Of a stretch of 64,000 nucleotides of DNA, positions 12,718 through 25,030 are shown one piece after another. The notes beneath the pieces were generated by a model. The model worked only from the letters and a program-made list of their open reading frames with translations. It was not told the DNA's origin and made no database searches. Each line of letters begins with the position of its first letter. The first letter of the stretch is position 1. The DNA comes from Paramecium pentaurelia (taxonomy: Eukaryota > Ciliophora > Oligohymenophorea > Peniculida > Parameciidae): assembly GCA_905183005.1 (NCBI GenBank), contig CAJJDO010000072.1, positions 315,394 to 379,393 on the forward strand, written 5' to 3'. Both the position numbers and the translations under genes were made by a program.

Positions 12718-13868
12718 ATGCATAAAATACCAACTTCAAGATCTGCTTCAAGCAATCGAATTACATTAATTAATAAACTCAGTTCACCTTTACATACTCA
12801 ATAAGACATACTAGATCCAAAAATCAATTAAAAGGAACTTATTGAACAATTACTCAAAACAATCAAGAGGAAACCCACATAAAATGAGAAACCACAAAAA
12901 AGAATACGATCTAATGCTAATTCAGGTCAAAAATTAGTTGAAATCAATAAAAATGTCTTACACATAAGAGATTATGAAACTGAACAATAAACATTCAAGA
13001 AAATGCTCAATAAAACTATTTTACCTAAAGCATAATAAATATCTAATTATACTATGTTATAATTCTTAGGCAAAGGAAAATATAGTGAAGTTTAATTAGC
13101 TTGTGAAATCAATACTGGAATACATGTTGCACTTAAAATTATGAAAAAAGAATAAATTTCATCTATTTGGAAGAGTATTGCATAAGAATTAAAGATTTAA
13201 TATCTACTCAATCATCCAAATATTGTTAAACTATATACTTTCTTTCACACATGTTTATTATTATATTTTATATCATAGCCACTGATATTGTTTTAGTATT
13301 AGAATATTGTTATCATGGACAATTACATAAATTATTGAGATCACTACCAGAAACCTGTTTTACTGAATAAGTTGCTTCATTCTACATTAAATAAGTAGCT
13401 TCAGCCTTAAATTATCTACATAGAAATGGTATTATTCATAGAGACATCAAACCAGAAAATATATTTTTATGTTACAATCAAATTAAATTGGCTGATTTTA
13501 CTCATTCAATCTATTCTCCTTAATAAGAAAGATCTACTTAATGTGGATCATTAGCATACATATCTCCTGAAATTGTTAAAGGAGAAAACTATGATAAAAG
13601 TACTGATATGTGGTCATTGGGAGTCTTAGCATATGAATTATGTACTGGTGAAACTCCTTGGGAAGACCTATCATATCAAGAAATGTAGGATATGATTATA
13701 AGTGGTAATATTAGATTCCCAAATAAATTTTCATCAGAATTAAGAGACTTCATAAGAAATCTAATACATGTTGATCCAAAATATAGAATGAATGCAAGAT
13801 AGGCTCTTGCTCATCCTTGGTTAATTGATAGTAAATAGGAGATATCTTAATTCACTATTGATATATGA
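12718..13868 (+). CDS. Aurora-like serine/threonine kinase with DFT in place of DFG
   Basis: ATG at 12718, TGA at 13866-13868, one 26-nt intron near 13249, about 375 residues. A basic N-terminal extension of ~115 residues precedes the kinase domain. The domain shows FLGKGKYSEVQLA (glycine loop), HVALKIMKKEQ (lysine), NHPNIVKLY and IIHRDIKPENIFL (catalytic Asp intact). It continues with the metal-binding motif as ADFTHSIYSP, then STQCGSLAYISPEIVKG, DMWSLGVLAYELCTGETPWE and YRMNARQALAHPWL. The activation-loop and C-lobe pattern is closest to Aurora kinases (compare DFGWSV and CGTLDYLPPE). The DFG glycine is threonine, which is unusual; the catalytic Lys and Asp are kept, so activity is possible. 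It could alternatively be a related ciliate-specific kinase. Confidence 0.9.
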
Positions 13869-14494
13869 TTAATTACTAATTAGTATAAAATTATATTAGT
13901 TAATTATTATTATTATTATTTTTTAATTTTAATATTAAATTTATTTAATCATTATTGTATAAATTATTCTAAAATAATTATTTACTAATAAAATTATTTA
14001 TTAAATAAATTTATAATTATTAATTCATTCATTTAAAATTATTTTTATAAACAATTATTCTAGTTTGGATAAATATTATTTGGAAAGATCTAAGAATTAA
14101 ATAATATTCTACTTAATTGTATAAAAAAATATTTTTAGAATTCTTCATTTTTACAATGAAATATTTTTCCTCAGGATATTAAAAATTGTTATTAATATAT
14201 AATTATCCTTAATTTATATCAGATTCTTCAATAGTAACATAAATAAATTATTTAAATATGTATTTTTGCTAATTAGGGTTCTTTATTAGAATATGATTAC
14301 AATATAATTATAAAGCATTATAAGAATCATATAATTTGATAAACGAATGAGTTTTGTAAAATAATTATTTTATTTATAATCATTATAAGTTTAAATGAAA
14401 TTTATTCTAAAAACTATTCTGAATAATATTAATTTTGTTGCTTCATTTGAATTATAACAATACCTATATAGGTTCTATATTGAAGAGTTATTTA
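13869..14494. other. Intergenic, no gene seen
   Basis: About 626 bp of very AT-rich sequence with runs such as (TTA)n near 13900. No coding-like frame, tRNA or other feature could be supported on either strand. Confidence 0.5.
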
Positions 14495-15304
14495 ATGAGT
14501 TTCATGAATTAAAATATTATTGATAAGATCAATTCTTTTGGTCAAACTTTGTGTATTCAACTAATAAACAATGAAATGATATCCTTGATTTAACTAAAGG
14601 CTAATAATTTTTTAGTTACGACTGCCACAAAATATTATTAAGTACCTAATATAGAAGAATCTAAACCAAAAAAAAAATATTAGAATTTAGCAAAAATGCA
14701 ATAAAAATTCCAAATAGAAAAAGAAGATTATCATTCTGTTTTGAAGGAGGAGATTATTCAGATGCAGAAAAATAAATTTCCATTAATGCCTTTTCATTTG
14801 CATTAGAAACCAAGTAAATATAATTATATATAAGTCCAGATAATGCAAGGATTGTCAATAGGTAGAGTTAAAAATGATTATTAAATATATAGACAAATGA
14901 CTACTTAGAAAATGAATAGAGACATTCACAGAGATACAAATCAACCTATTTTGGCAGAATTCAATAAATAATTATTGTGTAAAAAAGATATTGGAGAAAT
15001 AATAGATAAAAGTATTTACTGATAGAAGTAAATTAAGTAAGTTGCATATGGGATTAACTTTTTAGACTTTCTCAAATTATACTTAATAATTTGAAGTAGT
15101 TTTTGATTCAAAACCACAGTCTTTTTAATTAAAGAAGAGAATAACCTAGAAATAATTAAATCTATATAAAAATAGGAAAATCGTAACACATAATCTTGCT
15201 TTTCAATTCAAATAATAAAGGAAAAAGAATAAGAAAAGGAAAAAAGGATACTTTAAGATAGGAAGTAAGAATTAGATAGGGAATATATTGAAATATTAGC
15301 TTGA
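14495..15304 (+). CDS. Uncharacterised protein, exon structure unresolved
   Basis: From ATG 14495 a coding-like frame runs ~175 codons (Lys/Gln-rich; contains LIQLKANNFLVTTA and PLMPFHLHQKPSKYNY) to a TGA at 15020. A second coding-like stretch in a shifted frame (HMGLTFQTFSNY, VVFDSKPQSF) follows. A third segment, back in the first frame, ends with a Glu/Lys-rich run (EKEQEKEKRILQDRKQ) at TGA 15302-15304. A 38-nt intron ending near 15218 would link the last two; the intron joining the first two is not clear. It may be one gene with several introns or two small genes. No family recognised. Confidence 0.45.
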
Positions 15305-15344
15305 ATAATATTTAAGTATTCATAAACAATAAAATTATATTTTA

Positions 15345-16667
15345 ATGTAATAAAGGGAATAAAGGTTATCCTAAAGAGCATTTTCATCTAATTCTCCAAC
15401 AATGAGTAGTGCTTATGCCTCAGCTATGAAGAACATGTAGGATAAATTAAGAAATGATACTTATAGGAAATCAATTGATTTGTCTCCTTAAGATATCATA
15501 ATTGAATAACTTAAATAATAAGTAAATGAATTATCAAGTGAAAATGATCGTCTTCAAATGTAATTAATGAAAGTTTCTTAAGAAATGGAAATGAATAATA
15601 GAGCCACTTAATAAATAGAGTTGTTATAAGTTGAAAGATTATAACATTTAAAGGATTATTAAGACAGAGTATCAGAATTGATAAGGAAGAATGAAGAACT
15701 TAAACATGATAAACATGAAATTTAAATGGCTTTTGAAAGTCTTCAGAGATAATTATAGGCTTATAAAAATAATGAAAAAGGGTTGTTGCATAAAGTTGAA
15801 ATGAAGAAATATGAAGAAAATTCAATATTATTAAATACTGTTTAAGAATATAAGTAAAAGATTGATATGAAAGACAACATTATTAAAAAATTAGAAAAAA
15901 GAATAGAATTTTTAGAATTAGAGAAATAAAAGTTAGATTAAGATTTCGAAAATTACAAATAAAAGCATTCTTCATTTAAATTACATGAATTTGAAAAATA
16001 AATATCTAATCTAAAATATTAATTAGATGAGAAGGATAGAGCTTACTTAAAAAATATTGATGAAGCTCAATCAAATAGATTTTGTAGAGAAGAATAAATG
16101 GCTAAAAGAATTTAAGAGTTGATTTTAAAGAGTTCTGAATATCAAGATATTATTTAATAATTAACTATGGACTATAAAGATTTAAGCGTTAAATATTAAA
16201 CTCTTAAAATTAAATTGGAATCTGAGGAAAAGAGTCACAAATATTTAAAAAGAAGAATATCTAGATAAGAAGAAACAGAATTTAATTAAGGATACAAAGA
16301 ATAGAGAACAATTAGTAAATTAAATTTAGATTAAATTTCTCCCACATTACCTAGTCCAAGAGCAGATTAAAGTTTAAGATAAAGTCAATTAAAATAAGCA
16401 ATTAAAGATTGTTTAGTGGATATGAAGAATTCAGCATATAGTCCTGATAAAAAGGTTGATTCAAGAAAAAGATTAATATCTCCATTATCACCTCAATAAC
16501 ATATAGAAATTGAAGCTAAATTAAAGACTTTAAATGAGAAATATGAAAATTTAATTCGTTAAGCTTAGCGAGAGAATGATTTTTAAAATAAAGCAGTTAT
16601 CCGAAAATAATTGTTAGAAATAGCTGAATAAATAAAAGAAACTACAAAGCTTGATAAATTAAACTGA
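15345..16667 (+). CDS. Coiled-coil protein
   Basis: Uninterrupted frame of 440 codons from ATG 15345 to TGA 16665-16667. A second in-frame ATG at 15402 (MSSAYASAMKNMQ) is a possible start. Long heptad-rich, Gln/Glu/Lys-rich helices span most of residues 60-340 (for example IIEQLKQQVNELSSENDRL and KKLEKRIEFLELEKQKL). A Ser/Pro-rich linker (LDQISPTLPSPRAD, RKRLISPLSPQ) follows, then a final helix. The pattern fits a centrosomal, basal-body or cytoskeletal scaffold, but no specific family is recognised. Confidence 0.8.
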
Positions 16668-16786
16668 ATAGCCAATTGATTTATATTTTGTTGAAATAGT
16701 CTAGGAATTTCAATGTTAATATTGAATAGTAGATAATTTATATTAATTGTTGTCTTAGGATAGAAATTAATAAATTAATTATACTT

Positions 16787-19700
16787 ATGATATAAATATT
16801 TTATCTTTTATGTCTAGCATTGAGCCAAGAGGATGAGAATCAAAGAAGATATTTGTAATTAGGGGAATCAGTGCAAGGGTATAAAGAAACAATATTTTAG
16901 ATTTGTTTCACCAAGAACATAGAATCATCATGTGTATTTATTCATTGTTCCTGAAATACCAAATTAAACAGATCTTGTAGTTTAGCTTAAGACTTTGAAT
17001 CCTAATTCAGATCCAAATTTATACATTTCAAAAAGTGTATAAGAACCATTAACAGTTTAAGATGCTGATGTATAAGTATGTGAAGCCTAAGGAATGGGTA
17101 AAATTGTTGTTGATAATAGAAATCTGTGTAATAAATAATGAAAAGATTAAGGAAAATGATATCTTATACATTTCAGTAGTGTCTCGTTTTCCAAGCAGAT
17201 ATATTTTAAGAATAGAATAAGATTAGGAATAAACACTAATGATAGAGAGCTTTTTAACTTTTAAATTAACAAGAGATAAATAATCTTAAATCATAGATTT
17301 TACGATACCTAAGTTGGTGGAATAATAAACAGAGATAGAAATAAATGTTTAAGTGGTTAATTAAGAATTTTTAGAAGAACCATTTTAAGTTTTTATGAAT
17401 AAATATGAGAATGGACCTCCAGACAATAATAAGTATGATTATAAAGCTACTGATACATGGGATAACTAAAAAGTCATTGAATTTACTTAAACTAAACCAT
17501 TTGAGTAGTATAGAATCCTAATTCAAGGTGAATAGGGGGCAGTATTTAGAGTGATGGCATCTCGAAGATAGAAATTGAAAATGTTAAATTTCTATGAAAC
17601 TATTACATAAGTAGTTGAGAAAGGAGACTTTGATTTCTATCAAGTGAATAATTATTTTAGTAGTTTTAATTGCGATATTGTATATTATTGGATTCATAAT
17701 TAAATTAGGCAATTAGATTAACTCCATTTAAGGGTTATGCGAAATTGTTTGTTCATTATAATAATTAACCACCTCTATTAGAGAGTTATGAATGGTAAGA
17801 GGAGAATAAAGAAGGAGAGATAATCTATATTACTTAATAAGAATTAATTAATAAAAATATATCAATAACAAGTTTTTATATTGCTGTTATGGGTGAAGAA
17901 TTATGTACATATGAATTATAAGCTACATGTTAATATGGGGATTATATTATGCCTGGTAGTATTCATTAGAAGTTTGTATAAGAATAAGAAATAATAAGAT
18001 TTGATATATTTGATTATAGAAATGAAGGTCATTAAATATAAGTTAATTTACATACACTTTAGGGAATAATAAATTTTATTATAACTAATTGTAATGATCA
18101 ATAGTTATGTTCTTATTAAGAATTATTTAAGAATTAAGAAAAGTATGAATAAATGACAACATATACAATGATATATTTAAATAAAAAGTAAGAAGCTTAA
18201 TATATATTAAATTGTGAAAGCTTTTGTTCATATTATATATTAGCTATGCTTGATAATAATAGTAAATAAACTGGTAAGTTTACGATTCAATATAAAGTAA
18301 TTGAAAAAACAATGAATTTAATATCAAATACACCTCATAAATCATAAGTAGAGAAAGCTTCATATTAGAATTATAAATTTTTTGTTTCTGAAGAGGATTA
18401 AATACGTAGATTGTAATTTTTAGTAACTCCAATATAAGGAGATTTGACTATGTATTTATCAACTGTATATTAATAACCTAATGAATAGAATTATGAATAT
18501 AAATCATAAAATAATTCAATTAATTTTGGAGGTAGATTTGCTAATTAACCTCATTCAGGAACTTATTATTTATCAATTTATGGTGAATCATTCTCAAAAT
18601 ATATAATAACAGTTTGGGTTATCAAAAATTTCTAGGATTATTAGTAATTAGGGAAATTCCCATGGCATTATATTTAATTGTATTAAGGAGATTAACATGA
18701 ACATTACTTAGTTAATGAAGAATTTGTTTTATATAAAATAGATCTAAAAGGTTATGGTCAAAAATAGTAAGATTCATTGAATGTGATATTGTAAAAAGAA
18801 TATGGATAGTTTTAGATATTTGGATTTGATCATCCTGAAACAGATGAATCAAAAGCAATATGGTAAAGTGGATAAATTATTAGTATTTTGAATAATGATA
18901 TTAAATATCCAGAAATTCTATATTTGAAAATTAGATTAGAATAAATATAAGATAGTTTTGGTAGTTTTAGAATTGCTTATTATAGTTATAACTATATAAT
19001 TGATTTATTTTTGGATGAACCCTTTTTTAATTTCTTATCTTCTAATAATTTGTAGAATTTCAGATATGAATATGGCAAGAAAGAAGTTTTTGTGATTTCT
19101 AAAAGATCTTTTGAATTTGATTAATCTTCTTTATTAATAGATTTCTAACCTTAATTTGGTTTAGATATAAGATATTATTAAAATAATAGTACTATTGTTG
19201 TTTAGTAAAATGAAGAAAATTATTGTTTAAATTAATAAAATATGTGTTCAGAATATTTTTAGTTTTATATCACAAGTAAATTTGATACATTTTATTCAAT
19301 ATTAATCTCAAAAATTGATAAATCTGAAATTTAACTTAAAGAAGATTAACCAATTACAAAAGTATTACCAATAGGAGAGGATTACTTTTATTTATATTGT
19401 TAAGGTTAAGAGGTTAATATATTAGCTTTTAGTTATTATGGAGAATTAACAATATTTGCTAAAATAGTTACAACTTTGAATTCTACTTAACCAAATCCTA
19501 ATGAATATGATAAAGTTTCTAAAAATCGTAAAGTTAGTTCTTAAGCTTCAATATACTTTTCTTAAGATGAACTTAAAAATTTTAATTGTATTGATAAATG
19601 TATAATCAAAATAACAGTTGTTGTTCTTAGAAATTAAATGGTAGATATTAATAGCAATTTCTATGATTATACAATTTAATATAATTCAAAATTGATAATG

Positions 19701-22134
19701 TTAAGAGAATCAGAAATCTAAGAAGGATTACTAATATAAAATGGATATAAATTCTATAAAATACATGTAAACAATAATGATACTAATCTTATGATTATGC
19801 TTAAACCAGATGTTAATTGTGATGCAGATTTAATAGTATCTAAATCTAAATTTCCTAATCATAATTATTTTGATTGGGGATCTTTTGATCTATATAGTGA
19901 TGTACTTATTATTGAACCTGGTAATAATATTGATCCTAATTTACCTGGAGACTATTAGTAAAATATTAATTATATTAATTAGTGTTGGAGTTCATGGTTA
20001 TTAGGAATGTTAATTTGCAATTTAATATCATCTAAAAAATGTTGAGGCTTATGATATATTCCAAAATTAACCATATAAATTGTAATTATTTATTATTACA
20101 ATAGTTTTGTTGGTTCAAATTATACAGTCTTTTTAAAATTACAATCATATCAATAAACAACACCATTTATGATCTTTGTATAATCACATTCTGAAACAGC
20201 TTATTTCTATGTAGATGAAACTGATCAAATATCAGCTAAATTTAATTCATATAGTCAAGATATAACAACATTTAAATATAATAATTTTGGAAGAGGTTAT
20301 TAAAAATATTTTACTACTGAATCTTTAAAATAAGATAATGTTTTAATAATAGCACTTAAAACATATACATCTGAAATTGTTACAGTTTAAGTTAATAATA
20401 ATGAGGAAGAAATATTTTTAGAATCTCAAACATTATTCTAATATTCACTTGAAAATAACAAAACAGTTATATTTACTCTTAATCCAAATAGTGAATAAAC
20501 AATACTTTAAATTAATTTATTCAGTGGCTCACTTATTTGTACCTATTCTTTTGAGAGTCTCTACTAATAAAATAATTTTAGTACTTTAATTTTACTTAAT
20601 ATTCGACCTGATAATTACAATAATACATTTAATATAACAAATTAAAAAGAATCCTATTTGAAAATTAACTTTGAAGCCATTTACAGTTCTTATTTTAGCA
20701 TTTAATATTTTACAGAGATTGACCAAATGGATTATATTTAGTAAATATATCATATAATCTAGTTCAATTTATCCTGTATTTTTTACACTTAAAGCTTAAA
20801 GTGAAAAAGAGATGTATTACTTAAATCAAGAAATTTCTCCATTAAATAATACATCTAAGACATTTATAATTTCCATTTAAGTTTAACAAAATTATAATGA
20901 TATACTAACCAATTAAAAAAATAGAGCTCTACCATTAATTAAAGTTTATCAAAATACTACATAATTATAATTGCTACCTATTAAATAGACAGTATTATCT
21001 AATTTGATCTAAAATGAATATATAGATATTGATACCACATATAAGATTATATTATAAAATTAAGCTCAATTTGAACAATACTATTAAATTTAAATTGGAA
21101 CTTCAGATCTTAGACCATTAATACCAAAAATTAAATAACTTGGAACAAATTAATTATATCAAAGTTCATATTGGGCTTTATAATAGAATTTTGGATATCT
21201 CTTTTATGAAATGTAATTTTGTAATGGAATCTTTTCTGTTTATGCTGGAAAAGACTTAGGAATGTTAAGTTTAGGTCAATATGATAATAAAATAGATATT
21301 AGGTAAAATAAATAAGTATTTGGATTCTTTGATAAAATAGAAAATACAGATTTTATATTTTTAAAATTTGACTTAATTAAATCACTTAATAGTAAAATAT
21401 AAAATGCCTTATATACAATAAGAGTCTATTATGTAGATGAGTAAGATGAAATCCCTTATGATTAATTCTTCCCAGGACTTTAGGGCTATTTAACACCTAA
21501 TATCACAGACAATCATGATGATACTTTAACATTATTTATTGAATTTGCACCTTTATAATTCATTAAAAAAAATCAAACAGAAATTTTTGAAATGAAATAA
21601 ATTGAATATTTTGTTATATTACAAGAAAAAAATGAGGATGATGATTTACTACTTGATTATTGTTCTGAACCATCCAATTAAATTAGTGTTATTAAAAATT
21701 ATACTGATAATGAAACATCACTATAGATTTAAGTACCTCTTTCAAATTTGAAATGGAAATAATAGAGAAACTTTGTTTTTACTATTTTAGCTACTGGTAA
21801 TTTATATTATTTTATATATTATTAGTGGATGTTTTATTATATAAAGATGAATAAAAAATTTAATTAGACTATTATTATGAAATAAATTAAATTAAATGGA
21901 ATTAATAATAAATAATGATCTAAGAGAGTAGTATATCATTTAATTATTAATGGATTGGAATATGTATTGTAATGATCATTTTGATTATTGCTCTAATATT
22001 ATTTGTCAAAATGAGAAGAAATATAATTATGTAAATAATTAATGTAATAATTAAGATCAAAATATGAGAATAATGAGATTAGTAACTAATAAACTGAGGG
22101 AATAGAAATGCATTATCGTGGATTAAATGAATGA
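16787..22134 (+). CDS. Very large type I membrane protein with signal peptide
   Basis: ATG at 16787 begins a clear signal peptide (MIQIFYLLCLALSQ). At least eight small introns (for example 22 nt near 16879, 25 nt near 19955, 23 nt near 20081, 22 nt near 20741) join about 1,700 codons. The ectodomain is rich in Asn, Tyr, Phe and beta-strand patterns. Repeating blocks such as FFVSEEDQIRRLQFLVTP and SGTYYLSIYGESFSKY resemble bacterial pre-peptidase C-terminal (PPC)-type beta modules, which is inference by pattern only. One transmembrane helix near the end (WIGICIVMIILIIALILFV) is followed by a basic stop-transfer MRR and a ~25-residue tail ending at TGA 22132-22134. It is likely a plasma-membrane or ciliary surface protein of unknown function. 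Confidence 0.82.
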
Positions 22135-22257
22135 ATATTGTTTTAATAATAAATATATATTATAGATGTTAATATAAAATTATAATTATATTAGATTAGA
22201 TTATCTATTAAATATTTTAAATACTATTAATTTAATAACTTTTTGATGTAAATAAAA

Positions 22258-23121
22258 TCAGCAATCAACTGATGAACTTAATCCAATGTAAGTGCTATGA
22301 TCAGCATTAGAAGTAGATTTGACAGTGTATGAGCAAGTTTTATCTTCTCCTCTAGTGGCTGCACAAACAGTGTGAGTTCCATCATGATACCAGATTTCTC
22401 TATCTTAATGATAGAATCCCATAGCATATAATGGAAGCTATATAATATATATATTTTTTATACATGAGGAACAGTGTCATTTTAGTGTACAACTCTGAAA
22501 TGAGTTATTTTTGTATATTTAGTGAACCAATCATAGAAATCTGGATCTCCTACTCTTGGTGAACCATAACTGAACAAATGAACTGTTTTTCCTTATTCAG
22601 CTAATTATAAGGCATATAATGTAGCCATGGCACCACCTAAGCTATGTCCACCAACATGGATAGCAGCATATGGGTATTTAGTAACATATCCTGGGAATAA
22701 TGTATCAAGTTTTGGTTTAAGAGACAAGAAAGCATCATGGAATCCAGTGTGTACTTTGCATTTACATGCTGTATTATAATCTGTTTTTCCAAAAGAAATG
22801 TTTTCAATCCAGTTTTGAATATTGGATGATCCTCTGAAAATAACTACAATAGCTGATTCTTTTTTGTTATATGCAATATATCCTTTTGTTCCCTATAAAT
22901 TAATATTCAAGTCTTACACTAACAAGATTCTCAAAAACTTCAATGTTTGTCAAATCTGGATATGATCTACTAACATAGCCAACAGACCAATTATGGATTG
23001 CTGCATTTGGACAATAGGAAGCAAAAGACAATGCTGCATACTCTTTAGCAATTGCCTCATTATATGTGAAAGCAGATGCTGTAGCGACAAGAACGAGCAA
23101 CAAGATTCTTGATGATGTCAT
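22258..23121 (-). CDS. Secreted class 3 (alpha/beta hydrolase) lipase
   Basis: Triacylglycerol-lipase-like esterase. The start at 23121 gives a signal peptide (MTSSRILLLVLVATASA), so it is exported or delivered to phagosomes or lysosomes. Family motifs in order are AIVVIFRGSSNIQNWIEN (oxyanion/lid region), the nucleophile elbow VGGHSLGGAMATLYAL (Ser), SYGSPRVGDPDFY, FRVVHQNDTVPH (Asp) and WYHDGTHTVC (His region). Two introns (about 27 nt near 22905 and 26 nt near 22453) are needed; the stop is TGA at 22258-22260. At ~270 residues it is a compact fungal/protist-type lipase. The Cys pairs near the N- and C-termini (SYCPN, TVCAATRGEDKTC) suggest disulfides. Confidence 0.95.
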
Positions 23122-23657
23122 TTTAATTTCGAATATAAATTATTCTGATTTTATTATAAGTGTTGTGCGTAATTAAATACCGTCACTTTCAAATGATATG
23201 CATTAAATGTGATTAATCAATCAGATAATGATATAATAAAATATTAACTTATTTTTGTAATTAAAAATAGATATTATCTTCATCTTATAACTATTTATCA
23301 AATATATTATCTAAACTATTACTATTACTCTTATTTAATCTTAAAGTCTAAAGAAAAGCTCAATCTTATTCCCTTTGCATGCATTCTTTATACAATAATC
23401 TAATAAATATTGATTATGTCTAAATATTTCATTTTAGACCACAATTATATATGATGTACATTAATATACTCAGAAATTTAAATAAGAATATTAATACCAT
23501 TTATATATATTCACTTTTATTTACAATTATGCTAAATCTATTTACTATATTTAGAGAATTTAAGGATGTTATAATAAATGAATATTATCATTTAAATTAT
23601 CATAATAACCATTAAAAAAATGTTTATATTAATTTTTGAATGAATATAATGTTATGA
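23122..23657. other. Intergenic, 536 bp
   Basis: Spacer upstream of the lipase and downstream of PGK, both on the minus strand. Mostly AT-rich. The only structure seen is a pair of coding-like minus-strand stretches, listed separately at 23189-23467. Confidence 0.5.
23189..23467 (-). CDS. Possible small or broken gene, unresolved
   Basis: On the minus strand a stretch reading FRHNQYLLDYCIKNACKG is followed in another frame by one reading SNSNSLDNIFDKQLQDEDNI, closed by TGA at 23189-23191. Both have the amino-acid balance of real coding sequence here. I could not find a GT...AG intron that joins the frames cleanly, so this may be a decayed gene fragment, a gene with an unusual intron, or chance. 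Confidence 0.25.
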
Positions 23658-24970
23658 TCATAAATCTTTAATATTTGTAAGATATTCTACACCTGGTAAG
23701 ATCTTACCTTCCAATAATTCCAAAGAAGCACCACCACCTGTAGATACATGACTAAGTTTATCATTTGCCTTATTAGCACCAACTAGATTAACTGTGTCTC
23801 CACCACCAACAATAGTTGTAGCTCCATTTTATGTTTATTTTACAAGTGCATTCAACATACTAACTGATCCATTTTTGAATTATTCAATTTCAAAAGCACC
23901 TTAAGGTCCATTCCAAACAACTAATTAAAATATATATTTAATTTATACTTGTCTTAGCTCTTCCAATAGCATCAGCATTTTCTCTTTATGTCAATTATCC
24001 AGCATCTAAACCTAACCATCCATCTGGAATTCCTGATTTAAGATCATGTAATGCAACAGGACTTGAGGCATCCAATCCAGTACCACATACAAAATCAGTA
24101 GGTAGATGAATTTTAACATTCTTCTCTTTAGCTTTAGCAATAATTTCATCAACAATTTTATATCCTTCTTCATCAAAGAGTGATTTTCCAATTGGAACAT
24201 TATATATTTTTTTAAGGAATGTAAAAGCCATACCTCCACCAATAATCATTTCATCTACTTTATCAAGCATAGCTTTAATCAATTAAATTTTATCTGCTAC
24301 TTTAGCTCCTCCTAAGATAACAAGGAATGGTCTTTATGGTGTTTCTAAAGCCTTAGCAAAATAATCAAGTTCTTTCTTCATCAAATAACCAGCAACTCTA
24401 ATTTTATGATCAATTCCAACCATAGATGAGTGAGCTCTATGTGCTGTACCAAATGCATCATTAACATAAATATCACCCAAAGATGATAATTCCTTTCTAA
24501 ATTTCTTAACACTCTCTTTGTCTGCCTTAATCTTAGCTCCATTTGCATCAAGACCTTTTCCTTCTTCTTGAATGTGGAATCTAAGATTTTCTAATAAATT
24601 GATCTATCCATTTCCAGCATTTGAAGCTTCAAGAGCTTCTGAACCAACACAATCATTAACAAAGTTAACTTTAGTACCCAACAATTCCTCTAATTTAGGA
24701 ACAACAATCTTAAGTGAATCCTTTTCAACTCTATAAAATTAATCATTATTATTACCTTTTTCCATCAGGTCTACCCATATGAGACATTAATGTCACATTC
24801 TTTGGATTCTATTCTAAAATCTTTTTTAATGTAGGGATGGCTCCTTAAATTCTTGTTGTGTTCTTTACTTTTCCTTCTTTAATGGGCACATTGAAATCAA
24901 CTCTGATTAAAACTCTCTTATTGGTGAATTAACGTAACACATGATCAATTCCAGCCTTAGAACTTAACAT
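23658..24970 (-). CDS. PGK: Phosphoglycerate kinase
   Basis: Glycolytic enzyme making ATP from 1,3-bisphosphoglycerate. Start ATG ends at 24970; TGA at 23658-23660; two introns (near 24740 and 23930). The PGK signature KRVLIRVDFNVPIKEGKVKN is present, then NVTLMSHMGRPDG, LLENLRFH, YVNDAFGTAHRAHSSMVGI and KPFLVILGGAKVADKI-like residues (here RPFLVILGGAKVADK). These are followed by MIIGGGMAFTFLK, LPTDFVCG, VVWNGPQGAFE, TIVGGGDTVNLV and the C-terminal SHVSTGGGASLELLEGK. All substrate- and nucleotide-binding loops are present, and length (~417 residues) is normal. No targeting leader is seen, so it is cytosolic. It is divergent from the Vps10 gene with 60 bp between start codons. Confidence 0.97.
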
Positions 24971-25030
24971 TTATTTCAATAAATATATTTATCTTAAAAG
25001 ATATTTGACTCTTCTGTTTATAAATTAATT

